Positions 1 through 11,906 of a stretch of DNA of 64,000 nt are shown piece by piece. The DNA is from Elmis aenea (taxonomy: Eukaryota > Arthropoda > Insecta > Coleoptera > Elmidae). A program made the position numbers and the translations under genes. Numbering within the stretch: position 1 is the stretch's first letter; each line of letters starts with the position of its first letter. The DNA is taken from positions 58,907,415 to 58,971,414 of the forward strand of contig OX393578.1 in NCBI GenBank assembly GCA_947652605.1, in the 5' to 3' direction. Under the pieces are notes generated by a model. It searched no databases, was not told the origin of the DNA, and saw nothing but the letters and a program-made list of their open reading frames with translations.

Positions 1-650
1 TATATCACAAAAAGAGTTTGTCCATCGCATCTTTACATGAAAAAAATTGTTTTGCATATGTCTTTCAATGAGCTGGTTTTAATTTTTTATAATTTCCTAA
101 AAAGACCGTGCTTTCGATAATACATGTGTTCCTTGAGCGATTATTTCTAAACAGTTTTAATTATTGACTTGTATATCACAGGAAGAGTTTGTCCATCGCA
201 TCTCTACATGAAAAAAATTGTTTTGCATATGTCTTTCAATGAGCTGGTTTTAATTTTTTATAATTTCCTAAAAAGACCGTGCTTTTGATAATACATGTGT
301 TCCTTGAGCGATTATTTCTAAACAGTTTTAATCATTGACCTGTATATCACAGGAAGAGTTTGTCCATCGCATCTTTACATGAAGAAAATTGTTTTGCATA
401 TGTCTTTCAATGAGCTGGTTTTAATTTTTTATAATTTCCTAAAAAGACCGTGCTTTCGATAATACATGTGTTCCTTGAGCGATTATTTCTAAACAGTTTT
501 AATTATTGACTTGTATATCACAGGAAGAGTTTGTCCATCGCATCTTTACATGAAAAAAATTGTTTTGCATAAGTCTATCAATGAGCTGGTTTTAATTTTT
601 TATAATTTCCTAAAAAGACCGTGCTTTCGATAATACATGTGTTCCTTGAG

Positions 651-712
651 CGACTTTTTTTAAACAATTTTAATTATTAATTTGTTTATCACAGGATGAG
701 TTTGTCTATGGC
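651..712. repeat. A/B-intermediate monomer junction, copy 1
   Basis: This stretch runs across a monomer boundary and differs from neighbouring A monomers. It has 'gcgac' and 'acaatttt', the states usual in subfamily B, next to A-like 'gtttgtc'. It also has its own states: 'attaatttgtttatc', 'ggatgag' and 'tctatggc'. The preceding monomer carries 'aagtctatca' (571) in place of 'atgtctttca'. The same combination recurs at 2530-2591, exactly 1,879 bp downstream, and with small changes at 2701-2762. It may be an ancestral or recombinant form between A and B; the sequence alone does not decide which. Confidence 0.75.
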
Positions 713-2529
713 ATCTTTACATGAAAAAAATTGTTTTGCATATGTCTTTCATTGAGCTGGTTTTAATTTTTTATAATTTCCTAAAAAGACCGTGCTTTCG
801 ATAATACATGTGTTCCTTGAGTGATTATTTCTAAACAGTTTTAATTATTGACTTGTATATCATAGGAAGAGTTTGTCCATCGCATCTTTACATGAAAAAA
901 ATTGTTTTGCATATGTCTTTCAATGAGCTGGTTTTAATTTTTTATAATTTCCTAAAAAGACCGTGCTTTCGATAATACATGTGTTCCTTGAGCGATTATT
1001 TCTAAACAGTTTTAATTATTGACTTGTATATCACAGGAAGAGTTTGTCCATCGCATCTTTACATGAAGAAAATTGTTTTGCATATGTCTTTCAATGAGCT
1101 GGTTTTAATTTTTTATAATTTCCTAAAAAGACCGTGCTTTCGATAATACATGTGTTCCTTGAGCGATTATTTCTTAACAGTTTTAATTATTGACTTGTAT
1201 ATCACAGGAAGAGTTTGTCCATCGCATCTTTACATGAAGAAAATGGTTTTGCATATGTCTTTCAATGAGCTGGTTTTAATTTTTTATAATTTCCTAAAAA
1301 GACCGTGCTTTCGATAATACATGTGTTCCTTGAGCGATTATTTCTAAACAGTTTTAATTATTGACTTGTATATCACAGGAAGAGTTTGTCCATCGCATCT
1401 TTACATGAAAAAATTGTTTTGCATATGTCTTTCAATGAAATGGTTTTAATTTTTTATAATTTCCTAAAAAGATCGTGCTTTTGATAATACATGTGTTCCT
1501 TGAGCGATTATTTCTTAACAGTTTTAATTATTGACTTGTATATCACAGGAAGTATTTGTCCATCGCATCTTTACATGAAAAAAATTGTTTTGCATATGTC
1601 TTTCAATGAGCTGGTTTTAATTTTTTATAATTTCCTAAAAAGACCGTGCTTTCGATAATACATGTGTTCCTTGAGCGATTATTTCTAAACAGTTTTAATT
1701 ATTGACTTGTATATCACAGGAAGAGTTTGTCCATCGCATCTTTACATGAAAAAATTGTTTTGCATATGTCTTTCAATGAAATGGTTTTAATTTTTTATAA
1801 TTTCCTAAAAAGATCGTGCTTTTGATAATACATGTGTTCCTTGAGCGATTATTTCTTAACAGTTTTAATTATTGACTTGTATATCACAGGAAGAATTTGT
1901 CCATCGCATCTTTACATGAAAAAAATTGTTTTGCATATGTCTTTCAATGAGCTGGTTTTAATTTTTTATAATTTCCTAAAAAGACCGTGCTTTCGATAAT
2001 ACATGTGTTCCTTGAGCGATTATTTCTAAACAGTTTTAATTATTGACTTGTATATCACAGGAAGAGTTTGTTCATCGCATCTTTACATGAAAAAAATTGT
2101 TTTGCATATGTCTTTCAATGAGCTGGTTTTAATTTTTTATAATTTCCTAAAAAGACCGTACTTTCGATAATACATGTGCTCCTTGAGCGATTATTTCTAA
2201 ACAGTTTTAATTATTGACTTGTATATCATAGGAAGAGTTTGTCCATCGCATCTTTACATGAAAAAAATTGTTTTGCATATGTCTTTCAATGAGCTGGTTT
2301 TAATTTTTTATAATTTCCTAAAAAGACCGTGCTTTCGATAATACATGTGTTCCTTGAGCGATTATATCTAAACAGTTTTAATTATTGACTTGTATATCAC
2401 AGGAAGAGTTTGTCCATCGCATCTTTACATGAAAAAAATTGTTTTGCATAAGTCTATCAATGAGCTGGTTTTAATTTTTTATAATTTCCTAAAAAGACCG
2501 TGCTTTCGATAATACATGTGTTCCTTGAG

Positions 2530-2591
2530 CGACTTTTTTTAAACAATTTTAATTATTAATTTGTTTATCACAGGATGAGTTTGTCTATGGC
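2530..2591. repeat. A/B-intermediate monomer junction, copy 2
   Basis: Second copy of the intermediate junction seen at 651-712, with the same 'gcgactttttttaaac', 'ttgtttatc', 'ggatgag' and 'tctatggc' states, 1,879 bp downstream (11 monomers minus the two 1-bp deletions that lie between). The preceding monomer again carries 'aagtctatca' (2450). Confidence 0.75.
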
Positions 2592-2700
2592 ATCTTTACA
2601 TGAAAAAAATTGTTTTGCATAAGTCTATCAATGAGCTGGTTTTAATTTTTTATAATTTCCTAAAAAGACCGTGCTTTCGATAATACATGTGTTCCTTGAG

Positions 2701-2762
2701 CGACTATTTTTAAACAATTTTAATTATTAATTTGTTTATCACAGGATAAGTTTGTCTATGGC
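2701..2762. repeat. A/B-intermediate monomer junction, copy 3
   Basis: Third copy of the intermediate junction, one monomer (171 bp) after copy 2. It has 'gcgactatttttaaac' and 'ggataag', so it differs slightly from the other two. The 'gcgactatt' here is closer to subfamily B than to A. The preceding monomer carries 'aagtctatca' at 2621, and the next one ends in the 'gagtgatt' variant (2871) shared with 821. Confidence 0.72.
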
Positions 2763-5581
2763 ATCTTTACATGAAAAAAATTGTTTTGCATATGTCTTTC
2801 AATGAGCTGGTTTTAATTTTTTATAATTTCCTAAAAAGACCGTGCTTTCGATAATACATGTGTTCCTTGAGTGATTATTTCTAAACAGTTTTAATTATTG
2901 ACTTGTATATCATAGGAAGAGTTTGTCCATCGCATCTTTACATGAAAAAAATTGTTTTGCATATGTCTTTGAATGAGCTGGTTTTAATTTTTTATAATTT
3001 CCTAAAAAGACCGTGCTTTCGATAATACATGTGTTCCTTGAGCGATTATTTCTAAACAGTTTTAATTATTGACTTGTATATCACAGGAAGAGTTTGTCCA
3101 TCGCATCTTTACATGAAGAAAATTGTTTTGCATATGTCTTTCAATGAGCTGGTTTTAATTTTTTATAATTTCCTAAAAAGACCGTGCTTTCGATAATACA
3201 TGTGTTCCTTGAGCGATTATTTCTTAACAGTTTTAATTATTGACTTGTATATCACAGGAAGAGTTTGTCCATCGCATCTTTACATGAAAAAAATTGTTTT
3301 GCATATGTCTTTCAATGAGCTGGTTTTAATTTTTTATAATTTCCTAAAAAGACCGTGCTTTCGATAAATCATGTGTTCCTTGAGCGATTATTTCTAAACA
3401 GTTTTAATTATTGACTTGTATATCACAGGAAGAGTTTGTCCATCGCATCTTTACATGAAAAAAATTGTTTTGCATATGTCTTTCAATGAGCTGGTTTTAA
3501 TTTTTTATAATTTCCTAAAAAGACCGTGCTTTCGATAATACATATGTTCCTTGAGCAATTATTTCTTAACAGTTTTAATTATTGACCTGTATATCACAAG
3601 AAGAGTTTGTCCATCGCATCTTTACATGAAGAAAATTGTTTTGCATATGTCTTTCAATGAGCTGGTTTTAATTTTTTATAATTTCCTAAAAAGACCGTGC
3701 TTTCGATAATACATGTGTTCTTTGAGCGAATATTTCTAAACAGTTTTAATTATTGACTTGTATATCACAGGAAGAGTTTGTCCATCGCATCTCTACATGA
3801 AAAAAATTGTTTTGCATATGTCTTTCAATGAGCTGGTTTTAATTTTTTATAATTTCCTAAAAAGATCGTGCTTTTGATAATACATGTGTTCCTTGAGCGA
3901 TTATTTCTAAACAGTTTTAATTATTGACCTGTATATCACAGGAAGAGTTTGTCCATCGCATCTTTACATGAAGAAAATTGTTTTGCATATGTCTTTCAAT
4001 GAGCTGGTTTTAATTTTTTATAATTTCCTAAAAAGACCGTGCTTTCGATAATACATGTGTTCCTTGAGCGATTATTTCTAAACAGTTTTAATTATTGACT
4101 TGTATATCACAGGAAGAGTTTGTCCATCGCATCTTTACATGAAAAAAATTGTTTTGCATATGTCTTTCAATGAGCTGGTTTTAATTTTTTATAATTTCCT
4201 AAAAAGATCGTGCTTTCGATAATACATGTGTTCCTTGAGCGATTATTTCTAAACAGTTTTAATTATTGACTTGTATATCACAGGAAGAGTTTGTCCATCG
4301 CATCTTTACATGAAAAAAATTGTTTTGCATATGTCTTTCAATGAGCTGGTTTTAATTTTTTATAATTTCCTAAAAAGACCGTGCTTTCGATAATACATGT
4401 GTTCCTTGAGCAATTATTTCTTAACAGTTTTAATTATTGACCTGTATATCACAAAAAGAGTTTGTCCATCGCATCTTTACATGAAAAAAATTGTTTTGCA
4501 TATGTCTTTCAATGAGCTGGTTTTAATTTTTTATAATTTCCTAAAAAGACCGTGCTTTCGATAATACATGTGTTCCTTGAGCGATTATTTCTAAACAGTT
4601 TTAATTATTGACTTGTATATCACAGGAAGAGTTTGTCCATCGCATCTCTACATGAAAAAAATTGTTTTGCATATGTCTTTCAATGAGCTGGTTTTAATTT
4701 TTTATAATTTCCTAAAAAGACCGTGCTTTTGATAATACATGTGTTCCTTGAGCGATTATTTCTAAACAGTTTTAATCATTGACCTGTATATCACAGGAAG
4801 AGTTTGTCCATCGCATCTTTACATGAAGAAAATTGTTTTGCATATGTCTTTCAATGAGCTGGTTTTAATTTTTTATAATTTCCTAAAAAGACCGTGCTTT
4901 CGATAATACATGTGTTCCTTGAGCGATTATTTCTAAACAGTTTTAATTATTGACTTGTATATCACAGGAAGAGTTTGTCCATCGCATCTTTACATGAAAA
5001 AAATTGTTTTGCATATGTCTTTCAATGAGCTGGTTTTAATTTTTTATAATTTCCTAAAAAGACCGTGCTTTCGATAATACATGTGTTCCTTGAGCGATTA
5101 TTTCTAAACAGTTTTAATTATTGACTTGTATATCACAGGAAAAGTTTGTCCATCGCATCTTTACATGAAAAAAATTGTTTTGCATATGTCTTTCAATGAG
5201 CTGGTTTTAATTTTTTATAATTTCCTAAAAAGACCGAGCTTTCGATAATACATGTGTTCCTTGAGCGATTATTTCTAAACAGTTTTAATTATTGACTTGT
5301 ATATCACAGGAAGAGTTTGTCCATCGCATCTTTACATGAAGAAAATTGTTTTGCATATGTCTTTCAATGAGCTGGTTTTAATTTTTTATAATTTCCTAAA
5401 AAGATCGTGCTTTCGATAATACATGTGTTCCTTGAGCGATTATTTCTAAACAGTTTTAATTATTGACCTGTATATCACTGGAAGAGTTTGTCCATAGCAT
5501 CTTTACATGAAGAAAATTGTTTTGCATATGTCTTTCAATGAGCTGGTTTTAATTTTTTATAATTTCCTAAAAAGACCGTGC

Positions 5582-5781
5582 NNNNNNNNNNNNNNNNNNN
5601 NNNNNNNNNNNNNNNNNNNNNNNNNNNNNNNNNNNNNNNNNNNNNNNNNNNNNNNNNNNNNNNNNNNNNNNNNNNNNNNNNNNNNNNNNNNNNNNNNNNN
5701 NNNNNNNNNNNNNNNNNNNNNNNNNNNNNNNNNNNNNNNNNNNNNNNNNNNNNNNNNNNNNNNNNNNNNNNNNNNNNNNNN
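5582..5781. other. Assembly gap of 200 Ns at the A/B junction
   Basis: Exactly 200 Ns. The left flank stops at monomer position 111 and the right flank resumes at position 6. A break in register is visible: 65 bp (or 65 plus a multiple of 171, such as 236) would keep the phase, whereas 200 does not. The number is therefore almost certainly a placeholder and the real gap size is unknown. Any ORF spanning this stretch is an artefact of the Ns. Subfamily A lies on one side and B on the other, so the real junction is missing. Confidence 0.98.
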
Positions 5782-8700
5782 CACAGGAACAGTTTATCCA
5801 TCGCCTCTTTACATGAATACAATTGTTTTGCATATGTCTTTCAATGAGCTGGTTTTAATTTTTAATAATTTCCTAAAAATACCGTGCTTTAGTTAATACA
5901 TATGTTCCTTGAGCGACTATTTCGAAACAATTTTAATTATTGATTTGTATATCACAGGAACAGTTTATCCATCGCCTCTTTACATGAATACAATTGTTTT
6001 GCATATGTCTTTCAATGAGCTGGTTTTAATTTTTAATAATTTCCTAAAAATACCGTGCTTTAGTTAATACATATGTTCCTTGAGCGACTATTTCTAAACA
6101 ATTTTAATTATTGATTTGTATATCACAGGAACAATTTATCCATCGTTTCTTTACATGAATACAATTGTTTTGCATATGTCTTTCAATGAGCTGGTTTTAA
6201 TTTTTAATAATTTCCTAAAAATACCGTGCTTTAGTTAATACATATGTTCCTTGAGCGACTATTTCTAAACAATTTTAATTATTGATTTGTATATCACAGG
6301 AACAGTTTATCCATCGCCTCTTTACGTGAATACAATTGTTTTGCATATGTCTTTCAATGAGCTGGTTTTAATTTTTAATAATTTCCTAAAAATACCGTGC
6401 TTTAGTTAATACATATGTTCCTTGAGCGACTATTTCGAAACAATTTTAATTATTGATTTGTATATCACAGAAACAGTTTATTCATCGCCTCTTTACATGA
6501 ATACAATTGTTTTGCATATGTCTTTTAATGAGCTGGTTTTAATTTTTAATAATTTCCTAAAAATACCGTGCTTTAGTTAATACATATGTTCCTTGAGCGA
6601 CTATTTCTAAACAATTTTAATTATTGATTTGTATATCACAGGAACAATTTATTTATCGTTTCTTTACATGAATACAATTGTTTTGCATATGTCTTTCAAT
6701 GAGCTGGTTTTAATTTTTAATAATTTCCTAAGAATACCGTGCTTTAGTTAATACATATGTTCCTTGAGCGACTACTTCGAAACCATTTAAGTTATTGATT
6801 TGTATATCACAGGAACAGTTTATCCATCGCCTCTTTACATGAATACAATTGTTTTGCATATGTCTTTCAATGAGCTGGTTTTAATTTTTAATAATTTCCT
6901 AAAAATACCGTGCTTTAGTTAATACATATGTTCCTTGAGCGACTATTTCGAAACAATTTTAATTATTGATTTGTATATCACAGGAACAGTTTATCCATCG
7001 CCTCTTTACATGAATACAATTGTTTTGCATATGTCTTTCAATGAGCTGGTTTTAATTTTTAATAATTTCCTAAAAACACCGTGCTTTAGTTAATACATAT
7101 GTTCCTTGAGCGACTATTTCGAAACCATTTTATTTATTGATTTGTATATCACAGAAACAGTTTATCCATCGCCTCTTTACATGAATACACGTGTTTTGCA
7201 TATGTCTTTCAAAGAGCTGGTTTTCATTTTTAATAATTTCCTAAAAATACCGTGCTTTAGTTAATACATATGTTCCTTGAGCGACTATTTCGAAACAATT
7301 TTAATTATTGATTTGTATATCACAGGAACAGTTTATCCATTGCCTCTTTACATGAATACAATTGTTTTGCATATGTCTTTCAATGAGCTGGTTTTAATTT
7401 TTAATAATTTCCTAAAAATACCGTGCTTTAGTTAATACATATGTTCCTTGAGCGACTATTTCGAAACAATTTTAATTATTGATTTGTATATCACAAGAAC
7501 AGTTTATCCATCGCCTCTTTACATGAATACAATTGTTTTGCATATGTCTTTCAATGAGCTGGTTTTAATTTTTAATAATTTCCTAAAAATACCGTGCTTT
7601 AGTTAATACATATGTTTCTTGAGCGACTATTTCGAAACAATTTTAATTATTGATTTGTATATCACAGAAACAGTTTATCCATCGCCTCTTTACATGAATA
7701 CAATTGTTTTGCATATGTCTTTCAATGAGCTGGTTTTAATTTTTAATAATTTCCTAAAAATACCGTGCTTTAGTTAATACATATGTTCCTTGAGCGACTA
7801 TTTCGAAACAATTTTAATTATTGATTTGTATATCACAGAAACAGTTTATCCATCGCCTCTTTACATGAATACAATTGTTTTGCATATGTCTTTCAATGAG
7901 CTGGTTTTAATTTTTAATAATTTCCTAAATATACCGTGCTTTAGTTAATACATATGTTCCTTGAGCGACTATTTCGAAACAATTTTAATTATTGATTTGT
8001 ATATCACAGGAACAGTTTATCCATCGCCTCTTTACATGAATACAATTGTTTTGCATATGTCTTTCAATGAGCTGGTTTTAATTTTTAATAATTTCCTAAA
8101 AATACCGTGCTTTAGTTAATACATATGTTCCTTGAGCGACTATTTCGAAACAATTTTAATTATTGATTTGTATATCACAGAAACAGTTTATCCATCGCCT
8201 CTTTACATGAATACAATTGTCTTGCATATGTCTTTCAATAAGCTGGTTTTAATTTTTAATAATTTCCTAAAAATACCGTGCTTTAGTTAATACATACGTT
8301 CCTTGAGCGACTATTTCGAAACAATTTTAATTATTGATTTGTATATCACAGGAACAGTTTATCCATTGCCTCTTTACATGAATACAATTGTTTTGCATAT
8401 GTCTTTTAATGAGCTGGTTTTAATTTTTAATAATTTCCTAAAAATACCGTGCTTTAGTTAATACATATGTTCCTTGAGCGACTATTTCGAAACAATTTTA
8501 ATTATTGATTTGTATATCACAGAAACAGTTTATCCATCGCCTCTTTACATGAATACAATTGTTTTGCATATGTCTTTCAATGAGCTGGTTTTAATTTTTA
8601 ATAATTTCCTAAAAATACCGTGCTTTAGTTAATACATATGTTCCTTGAGCGACTATTTCTGAACAATTTTAATTATTGATTTGTATATCACAAAAACCGT

Positions 8701-11700
8701 TTATCCATCGCCTCTTTACATGAATACAATTGTTTTGCATATGTCTTTCAAAGAGCTGGTTTTCATTTTTAATAATTTCCTAAAAATACCGTGCTTTAGT
8801 TAATACATATGTTCCTTGAGCGACTATTTCGAAACAATTTCAATTATTGATTTGTATATCACAGGAACAGTTTATCCATCGCCTCTTTACATGAATACAA
8901 TTGTTTTGCATATGTCTTTCAATGAGCTGGTTTTAATTTTTAATAATTTCCTAAAAATACCGTGCTTTAGTTAATACATATGTTCCTTGAGCGACTATTT
9001 CGAAACAATTTCAATTATTGATTTGTATATCACAGGAACAGTTTATCCATCGCCTCTTTACATGAATACAATTGTTTTGCATATGTCTTTCAATGAGCTG
9101 GTTTTCATTTTTAATAATTACCTAAAAATACCGTGCTTTAGTTAATACATATGTTCCTTGAGCGACTATTTCGAAACAATTTTAATTATTGATTTGTATA
9201 TCACAGGAACAGTTTATCCATCGCCTCTTTACATGAATACAATTGTTTTGCATTTGTCTTTCAATGAGCTGGTTTTAATTTTTAATAATTTCCTAAAAAT
9301 ACCGTGCTTTAGTTAATAAATATGTTCCTTGAGCGACTATTTCGAAACAATTTTAATTATTGATTTGAATATCACAGGAACAGTTTATCCATCGCCTCTT
9401 TACATGAATACAATTGTTTTGCATATGTCTTTCAATGAGCTGGTTTTAATTTTTAATAATTTCCTAAAAATACCGTGCTTTAGTTAATACATATGTTCCT
9501 TGAGCGACTATTTCTAAACAATTTTAATTATTGATTTGTATATCACAGGAACAATTTATCCATCGTTTCTTTACATGAATACAATTGTTTTGCATATGTC
9601 TTTCAATGAGCTGGTTTTAATTTTTAATAATTTCCTAAAAATACCGTGCTTTAGTTAATACATATGTTCCTTGAGCGACTATTTCTAAACAATTTTAATT
9701 ATTGATTTGTATATCACAGGAACAGTTTATCCATCGCCTCTTTACGTGAATACAATTGTTTTGCATATGTCTTTCAATGAGCTGGTTTTAATTTTTAATA
9801 ATTTCCTAAAAATACCGTGCTTTAGTTAATACATATATGTTCCTTGAGCGACTATTTCGAAACAATTTTAATTATTGATTTGTATATCACAGGAACAGTT
9901 TATCCATCGCCTCTTTACATGAATACAATTGTTTTGCATATGTCTTTCAATGAGCTGGTTTTAATTTTTAATAATTTCCTAAAAATACCGTGCTTTAGTT
10001 AATACATATGTTCCTTGAGCGACTATTTCGAAACAATTTTAATTATTGATTTGTATATCACAGGAACAGTTTATCCATCGCCTCTTTACATGAATACAAT
10101 TGTTTTGCATATGTCTTTCAATGAGCTGGTTTTAATTTTTAATAATTTCCTAAAAATACCGTGCTTTAGTTAATACATATGTTCCTTGAGCGACTATTTC
10201 TAAACAATTTTAATTATTGATTTGTATATCACAGGAACAATTTATCCATCGTTTCTTTACATGAATACAATTGTTTTGCATATGTCTTTCAATGAGCTGG
10301 TTTTAATTTTTAATAATTTCCTAAAAATACCGTGCTTTAGTTAATACATATGTTCCTTGAGCGACTATTTCTAAACAATTTTAATTATTGATTTGTATAT
10401 CACAGGAACAGTTTATCCATCGCCTCTTTACGTGAATACAATTGTTTTGCATATGTCTTTCAATGAGCTGGTTTTAATTTTTAATAATTTCCTAAAAATA
10501 CCGTGCTTTAGTTAATACATATGTTCCTTGAGCGACTATTTCGAAACAATTTTAATTATTGATTTGTATATCACAGAAACAGTTTATTCATCGCCTCTTT
10601 ACATGAATACAATTGTTTTGCATATGTCTTTTAATGAGCTGGTTTTAATTTTTAATAATTTCCTAAAAATACCGTGCTTTAGTTAATACATATGTTCCTT
10701 GAGCGACTATTTCTAAACAATTTTAATTATTGATTTGTATATCACAGGAACAATTTATTTATCGTTTCTTTACATGAATACAATTGTTTTGCATATGTCT
10801 TTCAATGAGCTGGTTTTAATTTTTAATAATTTCCTAAGAATACCGTGCTTTAGTTAATACATATGTTCCTTGAGCGACTACTTCGAAACCATTTAAGTTA
10901 TTGATTTGTATATCACAGGAACAGTTTATCCATCGCCTCTTTACATGAATACAATTGTTTTGCATATGTCTTTCAATGAGCTGGTTTTAATTTTTAATAA
11001 TTTCCTAAAAATACCGTGCTTTAGTTAATACATATGTTCCTTGAGCGACTATTTCGAAACAATTTTAATTATTGATTTGTATATCACAGGAACAGTTTAT
11101 CCATCGCCTCTTTACATGAATACAATTGTTTTGCATATGTCTTTCAATGAGCTGGTTTTAATTTTTAATAATTTCCTAAAAACACCGTGCTTTAGTTAAT
11201 ACATATGTTCCTTGAGCGACTATTTCGAAACCATTTTATTTATTGATTTGTATATCACAGAAACAGTTTATCCATCGCCTCTTTACATGAATACACGTGT
11301 TTTGCATATGTCTTTCAAAGAGCTGGTTTTCATTTTTAATAATTTCCTAAAAATACCGTGCTTTAGTTAATACATATGTTCCTTGAGCGACTATTTCGAA
11401 ACAATTTTAATTATTGATTTGTATATCACAGGAACAGTTTATCCATTGCCTCTTTACATGAATACAATTGTTTTGCATATGTCTTTCAATGAGCTGGTTT
11501 TAATTTTTAATAATTTCCTAAAAATACCGTGCTTTAGTTAATACATATGTTCCTTGAGCGACTATTTCGAAACAATTTTAATTATTGATTTGTATATCAC
11601 AAGAACAGTTTATCCATCGCCTCTTTACATGAATACAATTGTTTTGCATATGTCTTTCAATGAGCTGGTTTTAATTTTTAATAATTTCCTAAAAATACCG

Positions 11701-11906
11701 TGCTTTAGTTAATACATATGTTTCTTGAGCGACTATTTCGAAACAATTTTAATTATTGATTTGTATATCACAGAAACAGTTTATCCATCGCCTCTTTACA
11801 TGAATACAATTGTTTTGCATATGTCTTTCAATGAGCTGGTTTTAATTTTTAATAATTTCCTAAAAATACCGTGCTTTAGTTAATACATATGTTCCTTGAG
11901 CGACTA
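5782..11906. repeat. 24-monomer (4,106 bp) long-range repeat
   Basis: About 5782-7800 recurs as 9888-11906. Private variants line up 4,106 bp apart: 'cctaagaatacc' (G at 6732 and 10838) followed by 'actacttcgaaacc', 'gaatacacgtgttttg' (7191 and 11297), 'cacaagaac' (7495 and 11601) and 'atgtttcttgag'. The distance is 24 x 171 plus 2, and the extra 2 bp come from the 'tacatatatg' insertion near 9832. The copies part at about 7800 and 11906, where one has 'cgaaac' and the other 'ctaaac'. Part of the same block (6124 to about 6400) also recurs 3,420 bp (20 monomers) on, at 9544, giving three related copies. Confidence 0.88.

Larger units (their letters stand above)
560..3280. repeat. 12-monomer (2,050 bp) higher-order repeat in subfamily A
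   Basis: Rare variants in about 560-1230 recur 2,050 bp downstream in about 2610-3280. These include 'gagtgatt' at 821 and 2871, the following 'cataggaag' monomer, 'acatgaagaa' at 1061 and 3111, and 'ttcttaacag' at 1171 and 3221. The distance equals 12 x 171 minus 2, and the two missing bases are the 1-bp deletions near 1404 and 1745. The match ends after about 1230, where the left copy has 'gaagaaaatggtttt' and the right one does not. The pair records an amplification of a 12-monomer segment. Confidence 0.8.
1..5004. repeat. 26-monomer (4,444 bp) long-range repeat in subfamily A
   Basis: The first three monomers of the window (about 1-555) reappear at about 4445-5000. The shared variants come in the same order: 'cacaaaaagag', then 'catctctacatg', then 'gcttttgataatac' followed by 'aatcattgacctg'. 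The spacing of 4,444 bp is 26 monomers minus the two 1-bp deletions in between. The copies separate at the fourth monomer, where the left one carries 'aagtctatca' and the intermediate junction. The left end is cut by the window edge, so the true length is unknown. Confidence 0.78.
1..5581. repeat. Satellite subfamily A subarray (about 33 monomers)
   Basis: Monomers start at 1, 172, 343, 514, 685 and so on, and the last one starts at 5471 and is cut by the gap. Typical A states are 'ggaagagtttgtcc', 'cgcatcttt', a run of seven A before 'ttgttttgc' (or 'gaagaaaattg'), 'aaaaagaccgtgc', 'tttcgataatacatgtg', 'gcgattatttctaaac', 'cagtttt' and 'ttgacttg'. Subfamily B has different bases at about 14 of these positions. 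Two monomers (A-run at 1404 and 1745) are 170 bp because they lack one A, and they share 'caatgaaatgg', 'agatcgtgcttttg' and 'ttcttaac', so they are copies of each other 341 bp apart. Copies are very similar but each carries a few private or shared substitutions. Confidence 0.93.

Noticed and set aside
1..5581. Bacterial-type promoter elements ('tataat' in 'ttttttataatttcc', 'ttgact')
   Set aside because: AT-rich matches repeated in every A monomer, with no gene downstream; composition explains them.
5507..5896. Open reading frames across 5507-5896 on both strands (75-129 codons)
   Set aside because: They are open only because 200 Ns are read as unknown residues; the flanks are satellite DNA and other monomers have stops in those frames.
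9310..9330. Polyadenylation-like 'aataaat' at about 9316
   Set aside because: A single-base variant of the normal 'taatacat' in one monomer, with no transcript or gene context.
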